From: a bacterium
GTDB lineage: Bacteria > B130-G9
Length of the DNA: 21,458 nt
Assembly (NCBI GenBank): GCA_021160245.1
Contig: JAGHCW010000118.1
Span: forward strand, 1 to 21,458
Reading direction: 5' to 3'
Both the position numbers and the translations under genes were made by a program. The notes beneath the pieces were generated by a model. It was given only the letters and a program-made list of their open reading frames with translations. It was not told the DNA's origin and did no database searches. Below, in pieces: positions 1-8,852 of the stretch (within the stretch, counting starts at the first letter, position 1; each line of letters starts with the position of its first letter).

Positions 1-308
1 CCTTTGTCAGAGAACGAGATTTAACCTAGTCACGTTCTTGACGCTTTGAGGCTCTATTGTGGCTATAGGGAAAGTCCCACTTTGCCCGCCTTAATCGGGT
101 TTACATGCATGACCGGAGAAGAACACTGCGAGGCGGTGGGCTTCGGAGGGTATCAATGTTTGCATCCTTGTCTTCATCGTTCGAGGCGAGAGACGCCGAC
201 AGGTCGGTCAACACCCGACCGCGTGTGATATGGTTCTATGCTCTGTTTATCCTGATGAGTCACACCTTTGGTGGGACTGTAGCGGTGGTCGTAGTTCCGT
301 ATGGTTTA

Positions 309-329
309 TACATAATGCGGCATTATGTA
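309..329. repeat. 21-nt perfect palindrome, operator- or dif-like
   Basis: TACATAATGC and GCATTATGTA form perfect 10-bp arms around a single G. The right half, TTATGTAAAT, resembles the XerD half of bacterial dif sites. The gap between the CATAA and TTATG cores is 7 nt, whereas dif usually has 6, so a dimeric repressor operator is at least as likely. No adjacent regulator gene is visible. Confidence 0.45.
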
Positions 330-674
330 AATCTACGGCCGCCGTGCAATTGATGTCGGGCTACCGCACCGACTACCATGCGTTGGTTCGGATAAGAACT
401 TATCGGAATCAACAATCCATTCTTCCTTCCTTATTCGACGGGCTCTTGTGTGGCTATGATCGACAGGTGGGTTGAGGCTGCATGATGGCTTTAGTCGCAT
501 TGACAGACGGTGAGACACTTCTATTAGTTGTCTGACTGCGTTCTCTGATGTGGCTGGGCTGTGGGTGGCGTCCATAACTCCACCCAAATGCTTAGGTCGT
601 TGACGGTGTGGCTCGCGCATTATCTGCCAACGGGTTCCGCGTGCTCCATTATTGGGGTGGTGGGTATAGTTAGT

Positions 675-691
675 GAACGCAATTTGCGTTC
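675..691. repeat. 17-nt perfect palindrome
   Basis: GAACGCAA, T, TTGCGTTC: perfect 8-bp arms with a one-base centre in the gene-poor region. The size and symmetry suit a dimeric DNA-binding protein. No gene start lies close by on either strand that I can support, so the role is open. Confidence 0.35.
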
Positions 692-893
692 GCCATCAAT
701 AGCAACAACTCAAACGGAGAGAAGAGTTGTGCGGCAGTATCCTCGCGGTGTGAGTCTAATACTATGCAGAGGGAACAAGCCTTTAGCGCCGTTCCCGACA
801 TCCTTTGATTCCTTGTGGCTCTATCAATCATCGGGCTTCATATCTTGCCCTTTGCCTTGCCTGTGGTTGACAGTATGCCGGTTCAGATTTCAA

Positions 894-920
894 GGGTCTC
901 TCAAGGGTCACTAGGGGGTC
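894..920. repeat. Three GGGTC motifs at exact 11-bp spacing
   Basis: GGGTC occurs at 894-898, 905-909 and 916-920. The first two lie in a longer shared TCAAGGGTC. Spacing of one helical turn puts all three on the same DNA face, as in operators or iterons. An AT-rich hairpin begins at the next base. Confidence 0.4.
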
Positions 921-943
921 AATTTTTCTCTCTCTGAAAAATT
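921..943. other. AT-rich hairpin
   Basis: AATTTTTC (921-928) and GAAAAATT (936-943) are perfect 8-bp arms around a 7-nt TC-rich loop. The stem has one G:C pair, so it is weak as an intrinsic terminator stem. It directly follows the 11-bp GGGTC repeats. Confidence 0.35.
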
Positions 944-1028
944 CTCAATCGAAAAATACACATGCACAAAAAACGACTCGGGAAATTTCGCAAGTGCCCT
1001 GCAATGAATCACGCGAGCGACTGCCTTT

Positions 1029-1150
1029 GGCCAGGAGGACTCAACAGGCGAAGATGACTGGACGGGCCAGGCAGAATCTAATCAATCAACCCGGCCTACC
1101 GCAGCAATGGTGCGTGGGGAAGCTGTGATAGATCACAACCTCGCCATGCC
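1029..1150. repeat. Non-coding repeat unit, copy A
   Basis: This unit starts with GGCCAGGAGGACTCAAC and ends with GGGGAAGCTGTGATAG followed by ATCACAACCTCGCCATGCC. Both ends recur in the same order and orientation at 1771-1934, where the middle is about 40 bp longer. An inner 30-bp piece (1042-1071) recurs at 1166-1196. The ends agree at roughly 80 percent by eye. No open frame is shared by the copies, so I read it as a non-coding element or an old mobile-element remnant. Confidence 0.45.
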
Positions 1151-1165
1151 CTCGGCGCGGCGGAC

Positions 1166-1196
1166 CAACAGGGCGGAGATGACTAGACGGGCTAGG
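1166..1196. repeat. Partial direct repeat of 1042-1071
   Basis: CAACAGGGCGGAGATGAC followed by TAGACGGGCTAGG matches 1042-1071 at about 27 of 30 positions with one inserted G. It lies just downstream of copy A, so the element looks partly duplicated in tandem. Confidence 0.5.
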
Positions 1197-1770
1197 TTTT
1201 CTTCTATATTTCGCTCTTAGAAACCACCTCGACGCGAAGCGGCGCTGAGTCTATAACGCTGAGCCCGGGACAGAACACGCTGAGTAGACAGGGAGGTAGT
1301 CCGCTACCTGTTTCGGGAGTGCGCTCTCCAACTTGAGTAGTGATGTGCTGGGTTGCGCTTGGTGAAGTCATGCTCTGCGAGGGTGGGAGGCGGAGTAACG
1401 TCCGGCGACTCCGCTCATTTGGCATCTCTCTCTACATTCGCTCATTCCGCTGTCTTTAGCATTTCACCCTTTTTACGGTCGGCTTCAGGCGCGTAACGCT
1501 TGGCATGTTGCACGACCTCTTCATTGAGGCCCTTGCGCCGTGACCCCTCAACAATCCGGCGGATGCTCCCCCTTATGGACCGTTGTTCTATCTGCAAAAA
1601 ATGACAAAAGATACAGCTAAAAAGCACTTAGTGCTAAAACCAGCGACGTGAATCTCAGGGGATATTCAGATTTTCGATGGAAGTATATAAGCGGTTTGAC
1701 CCCAGAATCTAAGCTCTGTTGTACCAGTCCTGAGTAGAAGAATGCGCCAGCCACACTCGACTACCCCTCG

Positions 1771-1934
1771 GGCCAAGGGGACTCAACGCGCGCCGCCTAC
1801 ATAGGGTTGGCGCCGGCGGCTCCATGACTGGTCGCTGATGCAGGCGGTTCATCCTCTCGACCGTTGCTCCTTGTCCCGCCCCACCTGACAGGGCTGGTTG
1901 GGGAAAGCTCTGACAGACCACACCCTCGACTGCC
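1771..1934. repeat. Non-coding repeat unit, copy C
   Basis: The left end GGCCAAGGGGACTCAAC matches the start of copy A, and the right end (1900-1934, beginning GGGGAAAGCTCTGACAG) matches its end with about 28 of 34 bases. The middle is longer and GC-rich. Same orientation as copy A, about 740 bp away. Confidence 0.4.
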
Positions 1935-2159
1935 TTCTATGACAGAAGGTCTTATATTTCGACCGATCCTACTCGACGAAGAATATAGTCACAGAATCGA
2001 CCGTTCGGTGTGATGGTGGTTCAAAACCGCGAAACAGATTGACAAACAAACAGGATTCCCAGTAACCTTCTGTGCTTAATGCTGATCTGGCTGAGCGAAG
2101 GAGCTTAGCGAGGTCGAGGGGAATGACGATTCGCGAAGCCAAAATGTTCGACATTAATC

Positions 2160-2188
2160 TGAGCAAGCGAGAGATGGGGCGTTATAAT
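2160..2188 (+). promoter_or_regulatory. Candidate promoter of the defence operon
   Basis: A perfect TATAAT sits at 2183-2188, about 95 bp before the first operon start. At 17-bp spacing the -35 box would be TGAGCA (2160-2165), only 3 of 6 matches to TTGACA, so it is a weak or activator-dependent site if real. It is the best -10 box I see between 1900 and 2284. Confidence 0.3.
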
Positions 2189-2251
2189 CCAGTATCGTCC
2201 TTGAAGTGCCTGATCGGCTTGGCTAGTGATTAGTTTCTCGAGAGGCGGAAG

Positions 2252-2287
2252 ATGCACCTTTTTCAAGCGGCCAGGATGGACCTGTGA
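2252..2287 (+). other. Possible 11-codon leader ORF
   Basis: ATG at 2252 follows AGAGG (2241-2245) and encodes MHLFQAARMDL. Its TGA (2285-2287) overlaps the GTG start of the helicase (2284-2286) as GTGA, the arrangement typical of translational coupling. It may set helicase translation, be the tail of a lost upstream gene, or be chance. Confidence 0.2.
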
Positions 2288-5200
2288 TAAAAGAGACTGT
2301 TCCGCACGAAGGACAAATCCTCAAAGGCCCGCTTTTTGACGAACCCATGCGAGTTGAGACGGTATGTGAAGCTGGTGGCGGCACCTGGATCCTCGGGCTC
2401 GTGGGCGTTCATTCCGAACGCTTCCGAAAGGTCACATTAAGGCACGAAGACCTCGGGACTCTCGCAATAGCAAGCCCCATTAGCACTTACGAAGGAGATG
2501 GACGCCTTTTTCGGCTCGGACTTCAGGCGTATTCTTTGGGCATCGCGTACGAATTCGATCCCTACTTTGGCCTCTCGCTCTCGAGCGTCGATCCTCTACC
2601 CCATCAACTCGAAGCGGTCTATGAGTACCTCCTGAAACTGGCGCGAGTTCGTTTCCTGCTTGCGGATGACGCAGACGCGGGAAAGACAATCATGGCGGGA
2701 CTCTTGCTTCGGGAGCTTCAGCTTCGGGGATTGGCGGAGAGGATTCTGGTTGTTTGCCCCGCAAACCTGGCGTTTCAATGGCAGCGCGAGCTCAACGAGA
2801 AATTCACGGAAAAGTTCGAGATACTAAGGGGCAGCAATATCCGCGATCAATTTGGTATGAATCAATGGTTGGAGAAAAAGAAGATCATCACATCTTTGGA
2901 TCTGGCAAAGAGAGATGACATCCTTCCGGGGCTCGGGCAAGTTCAGTGGGACCTCGTTATCGTGGACGAGGCACACCGCATGTCCTGGACGCCGCCCTCG
3001 AAAAAGACGGCACGATATGCCCTCGGCGAGCTTCTAAGGGACACCTCAGACCATATCCTACTCCTCACTGCTACCCCTCACAAAGGGGACCCACGAATTT
3101 CAGCTTGTTCCTTCAGCTTCTTGACGAAGACACTTATGCGGATGTGCGGTCGATTCGCGAGGCCATGGAGCGTCGAAGAGCTCCATTCTATCTTCGCCGA
3201 ACGAAGGAGGCGATGGTCTATTTCCCTGAGAGGCAGCCGGATGGCTCATGGGCAGCAGCGAAGATCTTCAAGAAGCGCATTCCTCATACCGTGGACTTCA
3301 AAATCGACGGTCCGGAGTTCGAACTCTACAGAGAGGTTACTCGGTTCGTTAAGATGCAGTGCGCAAAAGCAGCGGCACGGGGTGACGACCCTCGTGCAAG
3401 AGCCGTGGGCTTCTTGATGTCCCTTTACCAGCGCCGGTTGGCATCGAGTATCTACTCGTTGCGCCGCAGTCTGGAGCGGCGAGCACAGAGGCTGGAAAAC
3501 GCTCTTAGTCGAGCCGAGGAGCTGGTGCAACTGGCCCCACCTGTTCTGCCCTCTCCTGAAGAGCTCGAGGAGATGGAGGAGGGGGAGCGCGAGAAGCTTG
3601 AAGAGATGCTCGAAGCCATAACCTTGGCTGGCAACGCCGAACAAGTGAGAGAGGAGATTGAGGAGCTTGAGCAGCTAGCGATTCAAGCACTCGCGGTCCA
3701 GCAATCCGGTGCAGAGGCCAAGCTATCGCGACTCAGGCACGTGCTGCACAAGGAGGGCTTCTTCGACAGCCCGGCGAAGCGTCTCCTGATATTCACAGAG
3801 TTCAGGGACACGCTCAGCTACCTTCTGGAGAACTTGAAGGCTTGGGGCTTCAAGGTTGGATGTATTCATGGAGGGATGAAGCCTGGATTGCGCGACAAAG
3901 AGGGAACGCGTCTCTATGCCGAGCAGGAGTTCAGGGAAGGCAGAATCCAAATACTTGTAGCCACAGAGGCTGCTGGGGAAGGCATAAATCTCCAAATGTG
4001 CAATATCCTCTTCAACTACGACATCCCTTGGAATCCCAATCGACTCGAACAGCGCATGGGACGTATCCACAGATACGGCCAAAAGCGTGACTGCCTTATT
4101 TTCAACTTCGTAAGTACAAACACGATAGAGGGCAGAGTGCTTCAGCGCCTTCTGGAGAAACTACAGCGAATCCGTGACGCTCTGGATAACGATGCGGTCT
4201 TCAATGTCGTTGGTGAACTACTGCCCGCCGCCCAGATCGAGCGAATACTTCGCGACTACTATGCCGGGAAACTGGGAGATGCTGACCTGGAAGAGCGATT
4301 GCTGGCGAATGTTGATGAGGGTCGATTCAGGTCTATATGCCAGAACGCACTTGAGGGCTTGGCGACCAAGCAGCTCAACCTGGAAATGCTGGTTGAGCGT
4401 CGAGCAAGGGCTCAAGAGCGACGAGTCGTCCCCGAGGCCATCTCGCGGTTCATTCGCAAAGCTGCGGATTACGTTCCAATTGCAATAAAGGTGATCGCGA
4501 ATCTCCCGCACACCTTCGAGCCGGGGCGAACGCCTATATCTCTTCGCTTATATGAGCGGGCACCGGACTGGAAGTTGCCAGTTTTGCTCAACAGATATCC
4601 CCGCTGCACAACGGATCGGGAGACAGCCGAGAAGCTCAACCTCGAATGGGTGACCCCAGGGCACCCTCTCTTTGAATCAATGCGCAGACGTATCGTTGAG
4701 CAGTCGGCAGAGGCCTTAGGGAAAGGAGCTTGCTTCTATTCTCTGCAGCACGAGAATCCTTCTCGCGTCGATTTCTATAGGGCTCGCGTCGTGGATGGCC
4801 TGGGGCAAGTCGTTCACGAACGCCTTTTTACTACAGAGATCGGGCAGAATAACGAGCGTCATCTGCGCGAACCGGGGATGCTCGGAGACTTCGTCCCATG
4901 CGAGACACCAGGAGAACTGCCACAAGTCGCGTCGGCATCCGAGCCATCAGAGTGGCTCAATGCCCATGCATTTCAGCCCTTTCTGGATGAAGTCCGAAAG
5001 GAGAGGACGACCGAAGTGCAACGGATCGCGGAGCACGTAGAGATATCCCTTACGGAGCTGCTTCAGAAGGTAGATCAGGAGATCGGGAGGGCCAGTGAGG
5101 AGGTCGCGAAAAACGTGCCAGGTGCGAAGGGACGCATGGCGCAGGCAGAGAACCGTCATGCCGAGCTCATGGCACGCCGGGAGCGTCGTCGAATGGAGCT

Positions 5201-5699
5201 TCAGCACCAGAGAGCCCTGTCTCTTCAGGCAGTTGAGCGGATTGCGAGTGCTCTAATCCTACCTCACCCGGACCGAGAAGAACCTAATATCCGCGGCATG
5301 AGACCTAACCCCGAGACCGAGGCTATCGCAATGCGTGTCTCGACGGAGCACGAGAGGGCCTTAGGCAGACAGGTTTATGATGTTCACGAGAAGAATCTCG
5401 GCTATGACCTAACCAGCCTCGACCTGAATTCGGGCGAGCTTCGCCTCATCGAGGTCAAGGGACTGACTGGGGCCACTGGCACCATCGTGCTGACCCCAAA
5501 TGAGCGACGCGTCGCCGAGGACCGCCCCGACTGTTACTGGCTCTATATCGTGACGAACTGCGGGACAGAACCAGTTCTTCAAGAGCCGATGATAAACCCA
5601 GCTCGACTTCCGTGGCATGAAGTTACTAAGATCGAGCACTATCTGCTGAGCTCGAGCAAGATCACCAAAGCAAGCGGCAAAACGACAAAAGGCGGGTAA
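2284..5699 (+). CDS. SNF2-family helicase with C-terminal DUF3883 (DrmD-like), frameshifted
   Basis: The SF2/SNF2 ATPase motor probably translocates on DNA for the defence system. Start is GTG at 2284 with AGGA at 2273-2276. Restored, the protein is about 1138 residues, normal for this family. Visible motifs: motif I LLADDADAGKT (Lys134), DEAH at 228-231, LLLTATPHKGDP near 258-269, a long acidic coiled coil, helicase C domain with FTEFRDT near 504 and MGRIHRYGQ near 594, and DUF3883 near 1040-1130 (GYDLTSLDLN, IEVKG), a restriction-nuclease-like fold. The frame breaks after Asp269: re-reading C3090 or adding one base to the CCC at 3090-3092 restores GDPTNFSLFLQLLDED. As written, translation from 2284 stops at 3417 and the remainder is open from 2946. 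Motif I has Asp131 where relatives have Gly. First gene of the operon; DrmD is the closest named relative I know. Confidence 0.9.
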
Positions 5700-5756
5700 C
5701 TTGAGCAGCAAGAGCTGTGAAGGCTCTGAGTGACCGCCTTGGGACACGAGGATCAG

Positions 5757-7073
5757 ATGACTAAGAAGCCGACTAGGCAAGGGGAAGATTTGGAAGCCCA
5801 TTACGGGTCGGCCCTTGGCGACATATCAACCGTAATTGATGCCGCCAGGCGGTCGGCGGCCCGTTCGGTCAACTGCATCATGACAGCTGCCTATTGGCTT
5901 ATTGGCCGACGCATCGTGGAGTTTGAGCAAGGGGGTGAGGCGCGAGCTGGATATGGAGAGATGCTGCTTGAGCGCCTGGCGGAGGATTTGACCGTGAGGT
6001 TTGGGCGCGGCTTCTCCTATCCGAATCTGAATAAGTTTCGCCAGTTCTACCTGGCCTATCCTTGGGAGGACATTCTTTCGACAGTGTCGAGAGAATTAAG
6101 CAGCCAGATTCTCTCGACGGTGTCGATAGAATCAAATCAGCAGAATCGCCTGACATCGTCTGGCAAATCACACCTGGCGCCCGAAGCTCAAGAACCGGTG
6201 CAGATTCCTCAGAGGGTGTCCGAAGAATCGCAATTATCTACCGCCGAGGTTGTCCTGCACCATGCGGCGGCGTGCTTCCCGCTTCCGTGGTCTGCTTACG
6301 TTCGGCTGCTCTCGGTCAAGAATGAGAATGCGCGACGCTTTTATGAGATCGAGGCCTTGCGTGGTGGCTGGTCGGTGCGACAACTCAATCGACAGATCAA
6401 CTCCCAGTTCTACGAGCGCACGGCGCTATCACGAAACAAGGCCGCCATGCTGAGCCAAGGGCAAGAGACCCTAGCAGAAGATGTGGTTCGGCCTGAGGAA
6501 GAGATCAAAGACCCTTATGTGCTTGCGTTTCTTGAGCTCAAAGATGAATACTCCGAGAGCGATCTGGAAGAGGCCCTCATTCGGCATTTGGAGGCTTTTC
6601 TTCTGGAACTCGGCGAGGGCTTCTGCTTTGTCGCCAGGCAGAAGCGCTTACGAATCGGCGACGAGTGGTATCGCGTCGATCTTGTCTTCTTCCATCGTCG
6701 GTTGCGATGTCTGGTCATCGTCGATCTCAAGATCGGCAAGTTCACGCACGCCGACGCCGGCCAGATGCACCTTTATCTCAATTATGCCCGTGAACAATGG
6801 GTGTGCGAGGGTGAGAATCCCCCTGTAGGCCTTATCCTCTGCGCACAAAAAGATGAAGCGGTCGCCCGATACGCGCTGGAGGGACTCCCCAACAAGGTGA
6901 TGGCATCGGAGTACAGGATGGTCTTGCCGGACGAGAAACAACTGGCCGCCGAAATCGAGCACACGCAGGCCATCCTGCAGGCGCGAAACAAAGCGGCACA
7001 TCCTTCTATGGGAGAGGGTGGATCGAAGAAGGACGCGGAGAATGTCACCACGCCCACGCAAGAGGGCGAATAG
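5757..7073 (+). CDS. DUF1016 (YhcG-type) PDDEXK nuclease
   Basis: A 438-residue protein of the DUF1016 family, which pairs an N-terminal DNA-binding region with a C-terminal PDDEXK nuclease and is common in restriction and defence loci. The N-terminal part has YWLIGRRIVEFEQGG and the family's GYPNLNKF-like GFSYPNLNKF. The middle carries ARRFYEIEALRGGWSVRQLN, typical of the family. The nuclease core has EYSESDLEEAL, then Asp308 (YRVDLVFFHRR) and Asp323-Leu-Lys325 (VDLKIG), so the catalytic residues look intact. I chose ATG 5757 because GAGG (5748-5751) lies five bases before it; GTG 5730 would add nine residues but has no good ribosome site. It starts 57 bp after the helicase. Residues about 106-126 are encoded by a palindromic repeat (see 6072-6133). 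Confidence 0.9.
   Translation: MTKKPTRQGEDLEAHYGSALGDISTVIDAARRSAARSVNCIMTAAYWLIGRRIVEFEQGGEARAGYGEMLLERLAEDLTVRFGRGFSYPNLNKFRQFYLAYPWEDILSTVSRELSSQILSTVSIESNQQNRLTSSGKSHLAPEAQEPVQIPQRVSEESQLSTAEVVLHHAAACFPLPWSAYVRLLSVKNENARRFYEIEALRGGWSVRQLNRQINSQFYERTALSRNKAAMLSQGQETLAEDVVRPEEEIKDPYVLAFLELKDEYSESDLEEALIRHLEAFLLELGEGFCFVARQKRLRIGDEWYRVDLVFFHRRLRCLVIVDLKIGKFTHADAGQMHLYLNYAREQWVCEGENPPVGLILCAQKDEAVARYALEGLPNKVMASEYRMVLPDEKQLAAEIEHTQAILQARNKAAHPSMGEGGSKKDAENVTTPTQEGE
6072..6133. repeat. Tandem pair of palindromes inside the DUF1016 gene
   Basis: Two 25-27 bp imperfect palindromes lie in the coding frame: 6072-6096 (ATTCTTTCGACA / TGTCGAGAGAAT, 11 of 12 paired) and 6107-6133 (GATTCTCTCGAC / GTCGATAGAATC, 11 of 12). 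They encode the repeated peptide ILSTVS. Similar repeated peptides at this place occur in other DUF1016 proteins as I recall them, so this may be a family trait. Confidence 0.6.
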
Positions 7074-7148
7074 GAATGAAACGTCAAGTCGTGTTGAATT
7101 GGGAATTCATCAAAGCAGTGATAGGCAAATGAGAGGAGACATAGCAGG

Positions 7149-8852
7149 ATGAAGCTGATTACAAAGGTCGTAGTCGATCATTTTCGCTCCATCCGCCATC
7201 AGGAGATAGGTGATTTCAGCAATTTCACATCTCTGGCTGGGCTAAACAATTCTGGGAAGTCGAACCTCCTGAGAGCAGTTAATGCATTCTTCAGCGGTCA
7301 TACAGATATCTGCGATCCGCTAGATTTTCAGCGCGATTACTTCTGTCACGATGCAAGGTCGAAAAAAGCCAAGCGCATATCGATAACAATCAAATTTGAT
7401 CTGCCAGATAACTTCAAATTCCCCAAACGTGTGAAGGACGCTGAAGACCTCCTGAGCCGTTCTTTCGCTATACGTAAAGTCTGGGACCGCGACAGCCGAG
7501 TGCCCCAATACTATTTGAACGACTCGGAAGACGAGCTCGACCAAACACGGCGCAGTGGCGTTGACAAGTTCCTTTCATTGATCGCCTTCCGATACATCCC
7601 GAATAGGGTAATACCTGTCGACGTCATTCGCAACGAACGCAAAGCCCTGAGAGACGTTCTGATAAGGCGTATGGGCCCCAAAGCGAGAGAGCAACATGGA
7701 GCATTTGAGACCATAAGAGCGACATCGGTTAACCTAATAACGGACCTTCAGGACTTAGTGCAAGGGGCTTGCCCGGATGTTGGCTCGATACGTCTGGCGA
7801 CACCTGCATCATGGCAAGATCTTGTTTTCGCTTTCGGCTACAAATTTATGGTAAGGGAGTCTGAGATAGACGACGTTGCGCAGGGCTCTGGCATACAAAG
7901 CCTACTTATGTTCGAGACCCTGTCTTTGATTGACCGTGATTTTCGTCAGAGGTTTGGCTGGCGCCAAGCATCCATCTGGGCAATCGAAGAGCCCGAATCC
8001 TCCCTTCACTCCTCGCTAGAGGCTAGCATATCTGAGTACCTTCGCAATCTCTCCACCAAGGAGAGCAACAGACTCCAGATTCTCTGCACCACCCACTCCG
8101 ACTTGATTCTCCAGTATTCTGACAGAGTTGTCTTCGCGGAGATGGAAGATGGACGAACTCTCTTCCGGAGCATGGGAGACAAAGCATCCATACTTCAGGA
8201 AGCCGCTAAGCTCGGAATCTCCAGATGGGCCCACCCAATACTCCGCGACCCTCTTAATCCAGTAATTTTGGTTGAAGGGAAATATGATTGCGCTTTCCTA
8301 GAGCAGGCCCTTCGCCTACTGGCTCCTCAGCGGACCATTAACGTCTCGTATGTCGGGCGGCTACAGGGCGGGGACGCAACGGGCGGCGACAAACATCTAC
8401 AGAGCTATGTAAAGAACAACGCCAGTGCGATAAAATCCAGACCCCATTCCGCACCGGTAATCGCATTGTTGGATTGGGATGCCGCAAGACGCGTGAATGA
8501 ATTCAAGAAAGGATTCGAGTCCTCCGATCCCTATCAAGTCAAAGCCTGGCCAGAAAATGCGTGTAATCCCGAGCTGGACAGGTCATTTCACGGCATCGAG
8601 CGACACATGCCGGACCGTATCATTGACCTTGCAGACCAAACGGCCAACATCATATTTAAACGAGGCAGGGCCAAAGCGATTCCGAAAGATGCGGATTATG
8701 GGAAGTTCAAGGAAGCAGTCTTTGGAATCGTGCAGAGGGGGATAAAAGCAGAAGATCTGGTTCATGTTGAGCCCTTTCTCAGGAGATTGCTCGACTCTCT
8801 TGACCTTCGTGGGGGGACAGCATCTTGCCTCCCAGAAGACGACGACAGATGA
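7149..8852 (+). CDS. OLD-like ATP-dependent nuclease (AAA ATPase plus TOPRIM)
   Basis: This 567-residue protein joins an SMC/ABC-type ATPase to a C-terminal TOPRIM domain, the layout of OLD-family and Gabija GajA-type nucleases. Walker A is GLNNSGKS (31-38); a signature-like GSGIQSLL follows near residue 250; Walker B is WAIEEPES with Glu280-Glu281; ILCTTHSD gives the H-loop. TOPRIM residues are Glu376 in VILVEGKYD and Asp442/Asp444 in LLDWDAA. All key residues appear present. GAGAGGAG (7131-7138) precedes the ATG. There is a 75-bp gap after the DUF1016 gene, the largest in the left half of the run, so a separate promoter is possible. The stop overlaps the next start (ATGA, 8849-8852), tying it to the PRTase partner. 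Confidence 0.9.
   Translation: MKLITKVVVDHFRSIRHQEIGDFSNFTSLAGLNNSGKSNLLRAVNAFFSGHTDICDPLDFQRDYFCHDARSKKAKRISITIKFDLPDNFKFPKRVKDAEDLLSRSFAIRKVWDRDSRVPQYYLNDSEDELDQTRRSGVDKFLSLIAFRYIPNRVIPVDVIRNERKALRDVLIRRMGPKAREQHGAFETIRATSVNLITDLQDLVQGACPDVGSIRLATPASWQDLVFAFGYKFMVRESEIDDVAQGSGIQSLLMFETLSLIDRDFRQRFGWRQASIWAIEEPESSLHSSLEASISEYLRNLSTKESNRLQILCTTHSDLILQYSDRVVFAEMEDGRTLFRSMGDKASILQEAAKLGISRWAHPILRDPLNPVILVEGKYDCAFLEQALRLLAPQRTINVSYVGRLQGGDATGGDKHLQSYVKNNASAIKSRPHSAPVIALLDWDAARRVNEFKKGFESSDPYQVKAWPENACNPELDRSFHGIERHMPDRIIDLADQTANIIFKRGRAKAIPKDADYGKFKEAVFGIVQRGIKAEDLVHVEPFLRRLLDSLDLRGGTASCLPEDDDR

Larger units (their letters stand above)
1..2283. other. Gene-poor region left of the defence operon
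   Basis: I find no convincing protein gene in these 2.3 kb. The open frames are short (60-117 codons), overlap each other on both strands, lack recognisable domains and read like translated non-coding DNA. One minus-strand frame (1442-1627) contains a helical, charged stretch (residues near EVVQHAKRYAPEADRKKGE) that could be the tail of a decayed gene, but it has no good start and I do not recognise it. What is visible is repeat structure: two perfect palindromes, a motif repeated every 11 bp, and two diverged copies of a longer element, each listed separately. The last 120 bases probably hold the promoter and leader of the operon. Confidence 0.6.

Noticed and set aside
561-914. 117-codon open frame on the plus strand
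   Set aside because: No ribosome site, no domain, irregular composition, and it overlaps the 11-bp GGGTC repeats; read as non-coding.
1709-1921. 70-codon minus-strand frame
   Set aside because: It lies across repeat copy C, and the frame is not preserved in copy A; no family recognised.
1969-2166. 65-codon minus-strand frame
   Set aside because: Sequence reads like translated repeat-like DNA rich in GAGCGAAG motifs; no start site and no domain.
3081-3093. Programmed -1 ribosomal frameshift in the helicase
   Set aside because: No slippery heptamer matches the zero-frame codons cac aaa ggg gac cca, and no obvious downstream stem was seen; kept only as a remote option.
2946-5699. Separate 917-residue gene starting at 2946
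   Set aside because: Its first 50 residues are an out-of-frame shadow of the helicase DEAH region; genuine sequence begins only after about 3093, so it is the frameshifted rest of one gene.
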